Shown: in pieces, positions 7,562 through 16,086 of the stretch
Layout: every line of letters begins with the position of its first letter
Position numbering within the stretch: the first letter of the stretch is position 1
Position numbers and translations under genes: made by a program
The notes under the pieces: model-generated
The model's database searches: none
Told to the model about the DNA's origin: nothing
The model's input: only the letters and a program-made list of their open reading frames with translations
Source: JASHPR01 sp963778075
Lineage (GTDB): Bacteria; Actinomycetota; Actinomycetes; Streptosporangiales; Streptosporangiaceae
DNA: 64,000 nucleotides
Assembly: GCA_963778075.1 (NCBI GenBank)
Contig: CAVZTJ010000012.1
Coordinates: 310,001-374,000, forward strand
Direction of reading: 5' to 3'

Positions 7562-10159
7562 ATGGCCAGCAGACGACGTCGGCTCGACCCTGTTGGGCCG
7601 TTTGGCAATCCGGACGGATCACGCGCTGACATCGAGGACCTGATCAGCGAGTTCGTCGATTTCGGCGGCGATCCGGCCTATGGCCACCTCGCGACCCGCG
7701 CAAACGACTCCATGGTGCGGGTCATCGTGGGGAAGCTCGGCGCCGGCAAGACGGTCTACCTGCGGCGCCTTCAGGACTTCCAGGCTCATCAGGACTCCGT
7801 TTACGCCGCCATGCCGCAGCAGGACCTGCCGAAGACCGAAGTCATCGTGAAGGCATGCCAGTGGTTCTCGGACAGTGTCCTGGTCGAGAAGTGGATGCAG
7901 ATCTGGGAGCGCGCGATCATGCGGGCGCTGGCCTCCCACCTGCTGCGCCGTCCCGAACTGCGCCAGCAGCTGCGCGATGATCAGGTCGACGAGATTGAGA
8001 ATTCGTACGCGCGGCTGCTCGAGGACTTCCGCAGACCCCGGTCGATCTACAGCCAGGTGCGCGACATCATCAACCTGCGGCACACCGGCCATCAGCTGTC
8101 TACGTATCTCGACGACCCGCTCTGGGATGACCTCGAGGATCTCCTGGGCGAAGTCATCGGCCAGTGCAAGCCGATTTACTTTTACCTGGACGCGATCGAT
8201 GAAGAATTCAGCCACGCGCCCATGTACTGGCTGAAGTGCCAGGAGGGACTGTTCCACCAGGTCATGAGGCTGCTGCGGGATCACAGGCTGGGCGGCCGCC
8301 TGCACATCGTCGTCTGTATCCGCGACATCGTCATGTCCTCGGTTTACCGCTCAGAACATGCGCCGCGGTACTACAACGAACCACACATACGGGTCCTGAC
8401 CTGGGACCGGAGCTCGCTACTCTACCTGTTTCAGCAAAAGCTGCGCCGGCTGCCGCCGTCACTGCTGATGCGGCGCCCGGCCACCGGGGCCCCCACGATC
8501 CGCGACTGGCTCGGGGTCAACGGCACCTGGCAGGGACCCGATGGCGACGGGACCATCGAGGACTACCTTCTCAGCCACACCAGGCTTATCCCGCGCGACA
8601 TCATCTCGCTCGGCAATGAGCTCAACGAGGAAGTCCTGCGGCAGAAGCAGGCCGGCCGTGAGGACCTGCCGCCGCCGGCTCTCGAGGCAGTAGTTCAGCG
8701 CTGCGCCAAGCGGTTCGGTGACTCCCAGCTCGCGCAGTGCGCCAATCAGATCTCGTCGGACCTGATGCCGCAGAACGCTGCGCTGCACAACTATTCCGAG
8801 TTGTTCACCAGCACCCAGGCTTACATGAGCGGGGTGCAGGAGGACGTTCGCTCGTTCGTCCGTATGATCGGCGTCGACCGGTTCCCGCGCGCGGATCTCG
8901 AGGCTCTGCAGGAAGTGGCGGATCTGCACTTCGAGAAAGCGACCGACCTCGCCTCCGTGCTATGGCAGAACGGCCTGCTCGGGTACGTCGACGACCTCGG
9001 CCTGCGCCGCTTTTACTCGATGGGCGATACCGACGACTTTCACTTCCCGCCAGATGTCGGCACGTACGTCCTGCATCCCTGCCTGGTGTACGCGGTCGGG
9101 GGAATCCAGCCTGTGCCCCCGGGCTCGGCCAGAGCCGGAGGTACCCGCCGCATCAGCCAGCCCACATCCCGGGACCGCAGCGATCCCGCCGTAAAATCGG
9201 CCGGGTCCCCGCGCTCGAGCGATAGCCGGGCGCTCCCGCAACCCGATCCGGGAGAGGTGCTGTCCCCGGCCGGGGTCAAGGTTGCCGACTACGCTGTCGG
9301 CGACGTCCTCGAGGGCCGTTTCGAGATTCTGGACCTCCTGGGGCACGGCGGCTTTTCCAAGGTTTACCGAGTGCACGATGAGGTCGAGGATGAGGAGCGG
9401 GCGCTCAAGATCTTCGGCAGCGCTGCCGGGTATGAGGCGGTGCGCCGGGAGATCGGCGCCCTGCGGAAGATCAATCACCCCAACGTGGTGAAGGTCTACT
9501 GGGCCGGCCGGACCTCAGTCGGCGGCTGGTATCTCATCACCGAGTTCGTTGACGGGGAGTCGCTCAATGAGTTTGTCAGGGGGAAGAGGCGCCTTCGCGA
9601 TCGGGAGGCAGTGGATGTCGCACTCGATCTGCTAGACGCGCTCGCTGCTTTTCATCCTGATTCAGCGCGCCTCAAAGACCTGGATGCTCAACGTCGCGAA
9701 GGCGACCTGCCCGAAGCCGAGTCGCACGAGTGGATGAAACTGAAAGACAGCGGGCTCGTCCACCGCGACATCAAACCGCATAACGTGATTCTCACGCGCA
9801 CCGGAGCGAAACTGCTCGACTTCAACATAGCCTCGAGGGTCGGGGACCCCGTCCGTACGCAATCAGGCACTCCGCCATACCAGCCACCGGACGGCGACCT
9901 TACCCGCTGGGACGTCTCCACCGACCTGTTCGCTGTTGGTGTGCTGCTTTACCAGCTTCTCTGTGATGGCCGTCACCCGTATCCGTATGAAATGCCGATG
10001 CTCAGCCAGCCGGTGACCGACCCGAGAACGGTCCGCCCCGACCTCAACCCCGGCCTTGCAGAGTTTCTGATCAAGGCATGCGCCCCAGCTAATGCCGATC
10101 GCTTCGCCACGGCTGCTGAAATGCTGACCGCCTTGCGGAGCGTCCGCTCTGGTCTATGA
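7562..10159 (+). CDS. P-loop ATPase fused to Ser/Thr protein kinase
   Basis: An 865-residue two-part protein. The N-terminal half is a P-loop NTPase with Walker A GKLGAGKT (about 58-65) and Walker B-like IYFYLDAIDEE (about 205-215), resembling KAP/STAND or Sll1717-type ATPases. After a Ser/Pro/Arg-rich linker, a kinase domain (about 577-865) shows the glycine loop LGHGGFSKVY, the Lys in ALKIFG, HRDIKPHNVI (about 733), and DFN (LLDFNIAS) where most kinases have DFG. A roughly 35-residue insert precedes HRD. This resembles the kinase domain of PglW-type phage-defence proteins. ATG 7562 follows a GAGGGAGA ribosome site; a TTG at 7550 is less likely. An FHA gene follows 30 bp downstream. Confidence 0.85.
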   Translation: MASRRRRLDPVGPFGNPDGSRADIEDLISEFVDFGGDPAYGHLATRANDSMVRVIVGKLGAGKTVYLRRLQDFQAHQDSVYAAMPQQDLPKTEVIVKACQWFSDSVLVEKWMQIWERAIMRALASHLLRRPELRQQLRDDQVDEIENSYARLLEDFRRPRSIYSQVRDIINLRHTGHQLSTYLDDPLWDDLEDLLGEVIGQCKPIYFYLDAIDEEFSHAPMYWLKCQEGLFHQVMRLLRDHRLGGRLHIVVCIRDIVMSSVYRSEHAPRYYNEPHIRVLTWDRSSLLYLFQQKLRRLPPSLLMRRPATGAPTIRDWLGVNGTWQGPDGDGTIEDYLLSHTRLIPRDIISLGNELNEEVLRQKQAGREDLPPPALEAVVQRCAKRFGDSQLAQCANQISSDLMPQNAALHNYSELFTSTQAYMSGVQEDVRSFVRMIGVDRFPRADLEALQEVADLHFEKATDLASVLWQNGLLGYVDDLGLRRFYSMGDTDDFHFPPDVGTYVLHPCLVYAVGGIQPVPPGSARAGGTRRISQPTSRDRSDPAVKSAGSPRSSDSRALPQPDPGEVLSPAGVKVADYAVGDVLEGRFEILDLLGHGGFSKVYRVHDEVEDEERALKIFGSAAGYEAVRREIGALRKINHPNVVKVYWAGRTSVGGWYLITEFVDGESLNEFVRGKRRLRDREAVDVALDLLDALAAFHPDSARLKDLDAQRREGDLPEAESHEWMKLKDSGLVHRDIKPHNVILTRTGAKLLDFNIASRVGDPVRTQSGTPPYQPPDGDLTRWDVSTDLFAVGVLLYQLLCDGRHPYPYEMPMLSQPVTDPRTVRPDLNPGLAEFLIKACAPANADRFATAAEMLTALRSVRSGL

Positions 10160-10189
10160 GCCCCGGTCTCTGGCTGACATTATCGATAC

Positions 10190-10636
10190 GTGACCAGCCC
10201 CATTGAACGCCTCGCACAGACCGCGTACGAAGCGCACCGGGGCGCCTACACCGAGCCCCTCCCAGCCTGGGAAGATGCCACCGAGCAGGAGCAGCATGCC
10301 TGGATGGTGGCCGTATCCGCGGTTACCACGCAGACCGGCAAGACGACTTCCGAGGCCTCTCACACCCGGCCGCTGGTCATCCAGACCGAAGACCAGCGCC
10401 AGAGCTTCGACAACGACTTCACCGTGGGCCGTCAGGGCGAGCTTGTTATCGATGACGAATTCGCTTCCGGCCGCCACGCCCGCTTCCGGCTCGTCCGCGG
10501 CCTTTGGTACGTCCAGGACCTCGGCTCAACGAACGGCACCTCGCTCAACGGGCTCCGCATCCACGCAAACCAGCTGCTGAGAAAAGGCGACAAGGTGAGG
10601 ATCGGGCACACGGTAATGGTCGTGGTCTCGGCATGA
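10190..10636 (+). CDS. FHA-domain protein
   Basis: 148 residues from a GTG start, 30 bp after the kinase stop and in the same direction. The forkhead-associated domain occupies about residues 62-148: FTVGRQGELVIDDEFASGRHARF and VQDLGSTNGTSLNG contain the Gly-Arg, Ser-x2-His and Ser-Thr-Asn-Gly positions that bind phosphothreonine. The N-terminal 60 residues (acidic, SPIERLAQTAYEAH) carry no known domain and contain several Thr residues that could be kinase targets. It likely acts as substrate and reader of the adjacent ATPase-kinase. Confidence 0.9.
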   Translation: MTSPIERLAQTAYEAHRGAYTEPLPAWEDATEQEQHAWMVAVSAVTTQTGKTTSEASHTRPLVIQTEDQRQSFDNDFTVGRQGELVIDDEFASGRHARFRLVRGLWYVQDLGSTNGTSLNGLRIHANQLLRKGDKVRIGHTVMVVVSA

Positions 10637-10741
10637 GCGGCCTAAGCGTCTAACAGGGCCCGTAGCGCAGGAGGACAGCGGCTCCGCCTAGATAGACGGT
10701 CGCGACCGTCACGCCCCGGGATTGCGGCGATGAAGCGATGG

Positions 10742-12466
10742 CTACACCGGGTAGGGCCCGGGGGTGACGGTGTACTGGCGGCCGCTGGGGAGGGTCCAGA
10801 TCAGGGTGCCCGGTTCGGGCTGGTCGAGCCGCCAACCGTGCGCCTGCTTGGCCTGGTGATGTCTGCGGCAGAGCGGGTGGAGGTTGCACTCACACGTCCG
10901 GCCGCCCTTGTCGTAGGGGATGGTGTGGTCGTCGTCGCAGCCGGCCGCTGGCTGCTGGCAGCCGGGAAACCCACACCGGCGGCTGCGGATCTTGATTACG
11001 TGCCGCAGGGTGCTGGAGGGCTGGTAGCCGGCCGATTCCCGCCGGTGCTCGCAGACGCCGGCTTCGATCGGGATGATCTTCACCGTGGCCAGCCAGGCGG
11101 CCGGGTCGCCGTCGCCCGGCGGGCCGGGCCCGGCGCGGGCGCAGCCGTGGGCGACGGGCCTCCCGTCGGGCCGGACCAGGGTCACGCACCAGCGGGTCGC
11201 GGGGTTGGCCGCGAGCGCGGCGGTCAGATCACGGCAGGTCCCGGCGTCCAGGGCGCCGAACCCGCCGGCTTCCCCGGGCACGTCGGACAGACCGAGCCAC
11301 GCCGAGGCGGGCATGGTCAGGTTGACCGTCCCGGCCAGCGCGGCCAGGCCGGGCGGATCGCCAGGATTGGCAAGATCGGCCGGAACCGGTGTACCGTCCG
11401 CGGGGCTGGCAAGATCTGCCGGTGCCGGAGCACCCTGCGCGGGGCAGCCCGTGCCGGGTGCGCTGGCGGCGTCATCGCTGACGGGCTGGTCGTGGTCAGC
11501 TGCTTCGCTGGCGAGCAGGCCGGCCAGCAGGCCGTCGAGGCGGTAGCCGTTCATGAAGGCGAGGTAGGCCCGGGAGCGCAGCCAGTCCATGTTGCCGTCG
11601 GCGCCGCGGGCCTTGAGCCACCGGGCGGCGGCGGTCAGCCGCTTGTCGGCGGCGATCACGTCGGCGGCGGGCAGGTCGCGCCCGGCCACCGCGGCGGTGC
11701 CGCGGCCCGGCTCCATCCACACCTCTACCCGGGCGTCTTGCTCCGCCCGCTTCTTCCGCCGCTCCGCGGCGGCCGGGTCCACGGCCGCGACGGCTTGCTG
11801 CAGCGCGTACGCCAGCTGACCGGTGGTCAGGTCGGGGGCGCGCGGCATCACGATCGCCTCGGCCCGCACCGCCCGTTCGTCATCGAGCGGGAGCAGTTCA
11901 CGGACGAACACCTCCGCCCGGGACATGTCGATCACGCCCGCGGCCAGTGCCGCCGGCACCTGCGACAGCCGCGTCACCCCGGCGGCCAGAGCCAGGAATC
12001 CGTCGGCGGCGCGAGGGGTCAGCGTCAGCGCGGCGCCGACCTCATCGGCGACGTGCTCGCCCGGAGTGCCATCGGCACCGGCCCGCCGCTGCTCCAGGTC
12101 CGCGACCGCGGCCAGCTGGGCGGCCTGCTGCCAGGAGGTGTTCCGCCGGGCCGCGCACAAGAACCCGATCAGCTCGTAATCGCTGAGCCGGCCCAGGCCG
12201 CCGCCCAGCGCCGTGCCGGTGAACGCGGCAAGCTCCCGGCCCGGCAGCATCCGGTCCAGCACGCCACCGGAGGCAAACCCGTACCCCGGCTCGCCCGGCA
12301 CGTTGTGGATGAACCCGGCGTCCCACACCTCGGCCACGTCGGCACCGGGTGCGATCGACGCGTCTACATCCATAGCCACGCTCGAACACCAAGCGGGGTC
12401 ATCTTCGTCTTCGCAATCCAAAGAGCCGTCGGCCTTGGCCAGGGCAACGATCTGCGCGGGAGTCAT
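10742..12466 (-). CDS. DUF222 / HNH endonuclease domain protein (13E12 type)
   Basis: 574 residues: a long N-terminal DUF222 region and a C-terminal HNH nuclease domain. The HNH part reads CGFPGCQQPAAGCDDDHTIPY, then LHPLCRRHHQAKQAHGW, giving the zinc-binding Cys pairs and the catalytic DDH. The middle is low-complexity (repeats of 'PADLA(S/N)P'). Such genes are abundant, repeated and mobile-like in actinobacteria (REP13E12 in mycobacteria), but their function is not established. ATG 12466 is the first usable start; the same frame stays open and protein-like upstream to a TGA near 12620, so a rarer start codon cannot be excluded. Confidence 0.85.
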   Translation of the reverse strand: MTPAQIVALAKADGSLDCEDEDDPAWCSSVAMDVDASIAPGADVAEVWDAGFIHNVPGEPGYGFASGGVLDRMLPGRELAAFTGTALGGGLGRLSDYELIGFLCAARRNTSWQQAAQLAAVADLEQRRAGADGTPGEHVADEVGAALTLTPRAADGFLALAAGVTRLSQVPAALAAGVIDMSRAEVFVRELLPLDDERAVRAEAIVMPRAPDLTTGQLAYALQQAVAAVDPAAAERRKKRAEQDARVEVWMEPGRGTAAVAGRDLPAADVIAADKRLTAAARWLKARGADGNMDWLRSRAYLAFMNGYRLDGLLAGLLASEAADHDQPVSDDAASAPGTGCPAQGAPAPADLASPADGTPVPADLANPGDPPGLAALAGTVNLTMPASAWLGLSDVPGEAGGFGALDAGTCRDLTAALAANPATRWCVTLVRPDGRPVAHGCARAGPGPPGDGDPAAWLATVKIIPIEAGVCEHRRESAGYQPSSTLRHVIKIRSRRCGFPGCQQPAAGCDDDHTIPYDKGGRTCECNLHPLCRRHHQAKQAHGWRLDQPEPGTLIWTLPSGRQYTVTPGPYPV

Positions 12467-12758
12467 GAGATCGCCGGGCTCGAGCTCGTCGTCCTCCCAC
12501 AGGTACGGGCCGATGATCCGAGCGGCGGAGGTGCCATCTGCCTGCGGCCCCGGAACGCCACAAGCGGCACCGGGCGGCTCATCACCGCCGGGTGGCGCCC
12601 AGTCTTGCTCGCGTCGTTCCGTTGCCGGTCACCCCCTCACAGGAGGGATCGATATCCTGTACGTATAGACTATCGCAACGGAGTCATTGTTTCGTACTTA
12701 TTTTCGAGGACCGCAGGTTACGATAACGCCTCGGTTCCCAATTGCGTGCTTTGCGCGG

Positions 12759-13169
12759 TCATTGGTCGCAGGTGGGGCAGTACCGCGCCTGCGGGACCTC
12801 GGCCAGCCTCGACAAGGTGATGGCGGCCCCGCATTGCTGGCACCAGCCAAACCGCCCGGCCGCCAGCCGCGACAGCGCGGCCTCGATCTCGCCGAGGGCG
12901 CGCCACTCCGCGACCGCCTGGTGCCACAGCACGCTGGCCCGCCGTAAGGCCGCCTGCCGCGTGTTCGGGCCGTCGGCCTCGGCGGCGTCGCGGACGGCGT
13001 CGCGGCCGTCACGGCCGAGCTCGGCGACCTTCGCGTGGTGCTCCTGCCAGCGGCACCCGAGCAGGGCGCGCCAGTGCGGCAGCGCTGAGGGATGCAAATA
13101 CCGCGCCTCGGCGGCCGGGTTGCGCCGTGCCGTACCGTGCAGCGGCAAGATGCCTAGGTCTGCTGACAT
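12759..13169 (-). CDS. TraR/DksA-type zinc-finger protein
   Basis: 136 residues. The C-terminal segment FGWCQQCGAAITLSRL...ARYCPTCDQ carries the four cysteines (CxxC-x17-CxxC) of TraR/DksA proteins, preceded by EIEAALSRLAAGRFGWC, the family's helix before the finger. DksA-type proteins bind the RNA polymerase secondary channel. The N-terminal 45 residues (GTARRNPAAEARYLHPSAL) are unusual for the family and resemble nothing obvious. No operon partner; the upstream lipase gene runs in the same direction 86 bp away. Confidence 0.8.
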   Translation of the reverse strand: MSADLGILPLHGTARRNPAAEARYLHPSALPHWRALLGCRWQEHHAKVAELGRDGRDAVRDAAEADGPNTRQAALRRASVLWHQAVAEWRALGEIEAALSRLAAGRFGWCQQCGAAITLSRLAEVPQARYCPTCDQ

Positions 13170-13255
13170 CTCGTTCCTTCCGTCCCGATTTCCGCCCCAG
13201 AGCAGACCCTGGCACCCCCGCTGTGAATATGGCTGTGACCGCCAGGTCGCCGCAG

Positions 13256-14563
13256 CTAGGAGGCGGGCTGGGGCAGCGGCGCCAGGGAGTTGCCCTGGCC
13301 GATGGAGGCGCAGCCGTTCGGCGCCGCGGCTCCGTTGAACCGGCCCTCGAGGAAGGCCAGCGCCTGCACCTCGAAGGGCACCGCCGCGTCGCTGTGCGGC
13401 AGCCCCGGGTACACGGTGAAGGTGACCGGCACGCCGCGCTGGCAGTACTCGTGCGCCAGCGCCTCCACGTCTCCGTCGATCATGATCCCGTCGCCGGTTC
13501 CGTCGGAGTCACCGACCCCCAGCAGCAGGGGCTCGGCTGGAGTGCCGCCCGAGGTGCCCATGATCAGGTGGTTGAGGATGCTGACCAGGACCGGGACATC
13601 GAACGGGTTGGAGTACTGCGGAAGCAGCAGCTGCTGGACGGTCAGGCCGGGGTAGGCGCTGGCAAAGGACGCGATGCACTCGCTGCTGACTTGACTGGTG
13701 AGCTCTTCGCCGTACGACGACAGGTACGGCGTGATGTCGACGCCGAACGCGCGCCCCAGCGAGACCAGGACCGCCGGGATGACGCCCGACCAGTCGTCGT
13801 CCCCGTTGATGTAGCTGAGGTTGTGTGCGAAGTCGACCGGCACGCCGCCGGCTGCGGCGCCAACGATGTGCAGACCAGGTGCGTAGCTCGGCGCCAGCTC
13901 CGCCGCCCATTCGGTGGCGATGGCGCCGCCGGAGTAACCCACCATCCCGACCTTGGTGGAGCTGGAGGCCCCGAGGTAGCTCTCCGTGGCGCGGATGGCG
14001 TCCAGCGTTCCGTAGCCGGACTCCTGGCCGGCGCCCCAGTCCAGGTTCGTGCCCTCGTAGTCGGGCACCGTGACCGTGAAGCCGGCCAGCAGGTAGGCGG
14101 CCATGGCGAGCTCTTCCTCTTGTGCGGTGGAGTCACTCGGGTTGCCGCCCTGCAGCGTGTATGACGGATCGCATTCCGATCCCAGTGCGTCGTAGGCCGT
14201 CTGGTAGGAGACGATCTTCGTGCCGATGAAAGAGATCAGCGGCTTGATGATGGTTGTCACCGTGACCGTCGGCTGGCCCTGCTCACCCGTCGTGCGGTAG
14301 AGAACCTGCACTGTGGAGACCGGGACCGTCAGGCCCTCGATTGAGAGGCTGACCCTGCGCTCCTTCAGCACCGTGCCCGGCGCGATCTGCGACAGCGGGG
14401 TCGCTCCGGTATAGGTATAGAACGGATCCTGCGACGGCAGCGTTGGCGCGGTGGCTGCCTGCGCGGCGGGAGCCCCGGCCGCCCCGGCCGTCAGCATCGG
14501 CACGGCGCACAGCACGGCCACCGCGGCGGCGAAGAGGCGGGATCTGCTGAGTCGAACGGGCAT
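13256..14563 (-). CDS. Secreted lipase (LIP-family alpha/beta hydrolase)
   Basis: 435 residues with a clear Sec signal (MPVRLSRSRLFAAAVAVLCAVPMLTAGAAGAPAAQA). The hydrolase nucleophile elbow is GYSGG (about 209-213); a candidate Asp lies in the GVGDSDGTGDG stretch and the His in GLPHSD (about 390). The overall layout, including the NWD-type segment DYEGTNLDWGAG, matches secretory triacylglycerol lipases. ATG 14563 is preceded by an AAGGGAG ribosome site; the longer frame to 14788 adds non-signal sequence. Probably exported and acting on lipids or esters. Confidence 0.85.
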   Translation of the reverse strand: MPVRLSRSRLFAAAVAVLCAVPMLTAGAAGAPAAQAATAPTLPSQDPFYTYTGATPLSQIAPGTVLKERRVSLSIEGLTVPVSTVQVLYRTTGEQGQPTVTVTTIIKPLISFIGTKIVSYQTAYDALGSECDPSYTLQGGNPSDSTAQEEELAMAAYLLAGFTVTVPDYEGTNLDWGAGQESGYGTLDAIRATESYLGASSSTKVGMVGYSGGAIATEWAAELAPSYAPGLHIVGAAAGGVPVDFAHNLSYINGDDDWSGVIPAVLVSLGRAFGVDITPYLSSYGEELTSQVSSECIASFASAYPGLTVQQLLLPQYSNPFDVPVLVSILNHLIMGTSGGTPAEPLLLGVGDSDGTGDGIMIDGDVEALAHEYCQRGVPVTFTVYPGLPHSDAAVPFEVQALAFLEGRFNGAAAPNGCASIGQGNSLAPLPQPAS

Positions 14564-14735
14564 GCCGGCTCCCTTGTTCTCCACCGTCCAAGACGGGAAG
14601 GCCAGCCCTCGGTATACGGCGGTGGCCAGGCGTCTGTGACGGCCATTTCGCAGGCGATCTACTTCGATAAGAAACCTGCGCCACGATGGAGGCAACAGTG
14701 GCCACCGCGGTTTATCCGAAACGGATAACCACTTA

Positions 14736-15377
14736 TCACCCGCGTGACAAACGCGCGTCACCGCCGAGGCTGCCCGCGTCATTCGCAAGGTGAGCGGCTG
14801 ACGCGACGGCCACGGTGCGCAGGCCGATGCCCAGCTGCGCTATGACGCCCGGGATGGTCTTGGGGTCGGGCGGGAACGGCAGGTTTCCCTGCAGCCACAG
14901 CACCGCGATGCCATGGACCGTGGACCAGGCGGCCATGGCCTCGGCCGCCACCTGCTCCTCGTCTGTGGTTCCGGTGGTCTCCCTGACGGCGGCGAAGAAG
15001 TTGTCGAAGGCCTGGTTGCGCTCGGCATTCAGGCAGGGGTCGCTCATCCGGAGGAGATGAGGGTCGAACATCACCGAGAAGTGTGCCGGATGTTCGAGCG
15101 CGAAGGCGACGTACTGCTCGCCGCCCCGTACCAGCGCGTCGGGTCCGCCCAGCACGGGTGATGTGTGCTCGTGCAAGATCCGGAAGCCGTCGGTCGCGAG
15201 CGCTGTGAGCAGGCCGGTCTTGTCGCCGAAGTGGTGGGCGGGCGCCGCGTGGGACACTCCGGCCCGTCGTGCCAGCTCGCGCATGCTCAGCTGGGCGACG
15301 CCTACCCTGCTGATCTCTTCGGCGGCGGCTCGGAGCAGGACCGAGCGCAGGTCGCCGTGGTGGTAGGGCCGTGACAT
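14736..15377 (-). CDS. TetR/AcrR-family regulator
   Basis: 213 residues. The DNA-binding domain occupies residues 5-60 (HHGDLRSVLLRAAAEEI, then LSMRELARRAGVSHAAPAHHFGDKTGLL), and the C-terminal domain looks like the WHG-type ligand domain. ATG 15377 starts the protein directly before the HTH. It is divergent from a SnoaL-like gene, and two palindromes of the form TCTTG-N7-CAAGA lie between the two starts, so it very probably represses both itself and that gene. Confidence 0.9.
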   Translation of the reverse strand: MSRPYHHGDLRSVLLRAAAEEISRVGVAQLSMRELARRAGVSHAAPAHHFGDKTGLLTALATDGFRILHEHTSPVLGGPDALVRGGEQYVAFALEHPAHFSVMFDPHLLRMSDPCLNAERNQAFDNFFAAVRETTGTTDEEQVAAEAMAAWSTVHGIAVLWLQGNLPFPPDPKTIPGVIAQLGIGLRTVAVASAAHLANDAGSLGGDARLSRG

Positions 15378-15397
15378 GCACCCATCATCTCCCACAG

Positions 15398-15416
15398 ATC
15401 TTGACACCGGCAAGAT
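15398..15416. promoter_or_regulatory. TetR operator 1
   Basis: ATCTTG-N7-CAAGAT inverted repeat, 21 bp from the TetR start codon. The second copy of the same half-sites lies 17 bp further on. Confidence 0.75.
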
Positions 15417-15432
15417 GCTGTCGTTAGCCTCG

Positions 15433-15449
15433 TCTTGTCACTGTCAAGA
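15433..15449. promoter_or_regulatory. TetR operator 2
   Basis: TCTTG-N7-CAAGA inverted repeat with partial dyad symmetry in the spacer (TCACTGT), just upstream of the SnoaL-like gene and its GGAGG ribosome site. Confidence 0.75.
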
Positions 15450-15467
15450 TTACTCGGAGGCAGACAC

Positions 15468-15905
15468 ATGTATCGCTGGACGGTGGCCGCGGTTGTCGGG
15501 TTCATGTACCGCAGGACCTTTGCCGGGGACGCCAGCTTGATGATGAAGGCCACAGCCGCCGACGTCTCGTTCCGCTTCCCGGGAAGCAGTTCGTTCGCCG
15601 CCAGCCTGGAGGGCCGGGAGTCGCTGCGTGCGTGGCTGGATCGCTTCACCACCCTCGACACGATCTTTGATCTTCGTGAGGTCGCGGTGTCCGGGCCGCC
15701 ATGGAACATGACCGTCGCCGTGCGGTTCCACGATGCGATCGGCAGCGACTACGAGAACGAGGGCGTGGAATGGCTGCACATCCGCTGGGGCCGCGTGCGC
15801 AGCATCGAGGTGTTCCTCGACACCGAGCGGGTGAGTTCGTGGGAGCGGCGGCATCCGGAGCTAGTGCAGACCAGCCTGACCAGCGCTGAGGATGTTCCCC
15901 GATGA
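15468..15905 (+). CDS. SnoaL/NTF2-like protein
   Basis: 145 residues with the pattern of an NTF2-like cone fold: ATAADVSFRFPGSSSFAASLEGRESLRAWLDRF near the N-terminus and EWLHIRWGRVRSIEVFLDTERV near the C-terminus, as in SnoaL-like and ketosteroid-isomerase-like proteins. No catalytic set can be assigned. The ATG follows a CGGAGG ribosome site at 9 bp. It lies directly downstream of the two palindromes recognised, by inference, by the divergent TetR regulator. Confidence 0.7.
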   Translation: MYRWTVAAVVGFMYRRTFAGDASLMMKATAADVSFRFPGSSSFAASLEGRESLRAWLDRFTTLDTIFDLREVAVSGPPWNMTVAVRFHDAIGSDYENEGVEWLHIRWGRVRSIEVFLDTERVSSWERRHPELVQTSLTSAEDVPR

Positions 15906-16086
15906 GCCCGGCGATGCCTCGGGGAGGCCTTCCTCAGCCTCGTCAACCCGGCCGCCACCGGCGGACTCAGCATCACCTCGGCCGGAAGACAGAGCCGATC
16001 GTCGGCATAGGAATGACCGCTCCCGGTGCCGGGCACGACTTGGTCATGATGTTGACGAGTTGCTGCGGCCCGCTTTCCTGTCCGCC

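Noticed and set aside
10730..12820. 696-codon plus-strand open frame
   Set aside because: It is antisense to the DUF222/HNH gene and has no protein-family features; long antisense frames are common at this GC content.
15892..16086. N-terminal extension of the GH79-like gene
   Set aside because: It overlaps the SnoaL-like gene, has no signal peptide and lacks homology; ATG 16087 is preferred.
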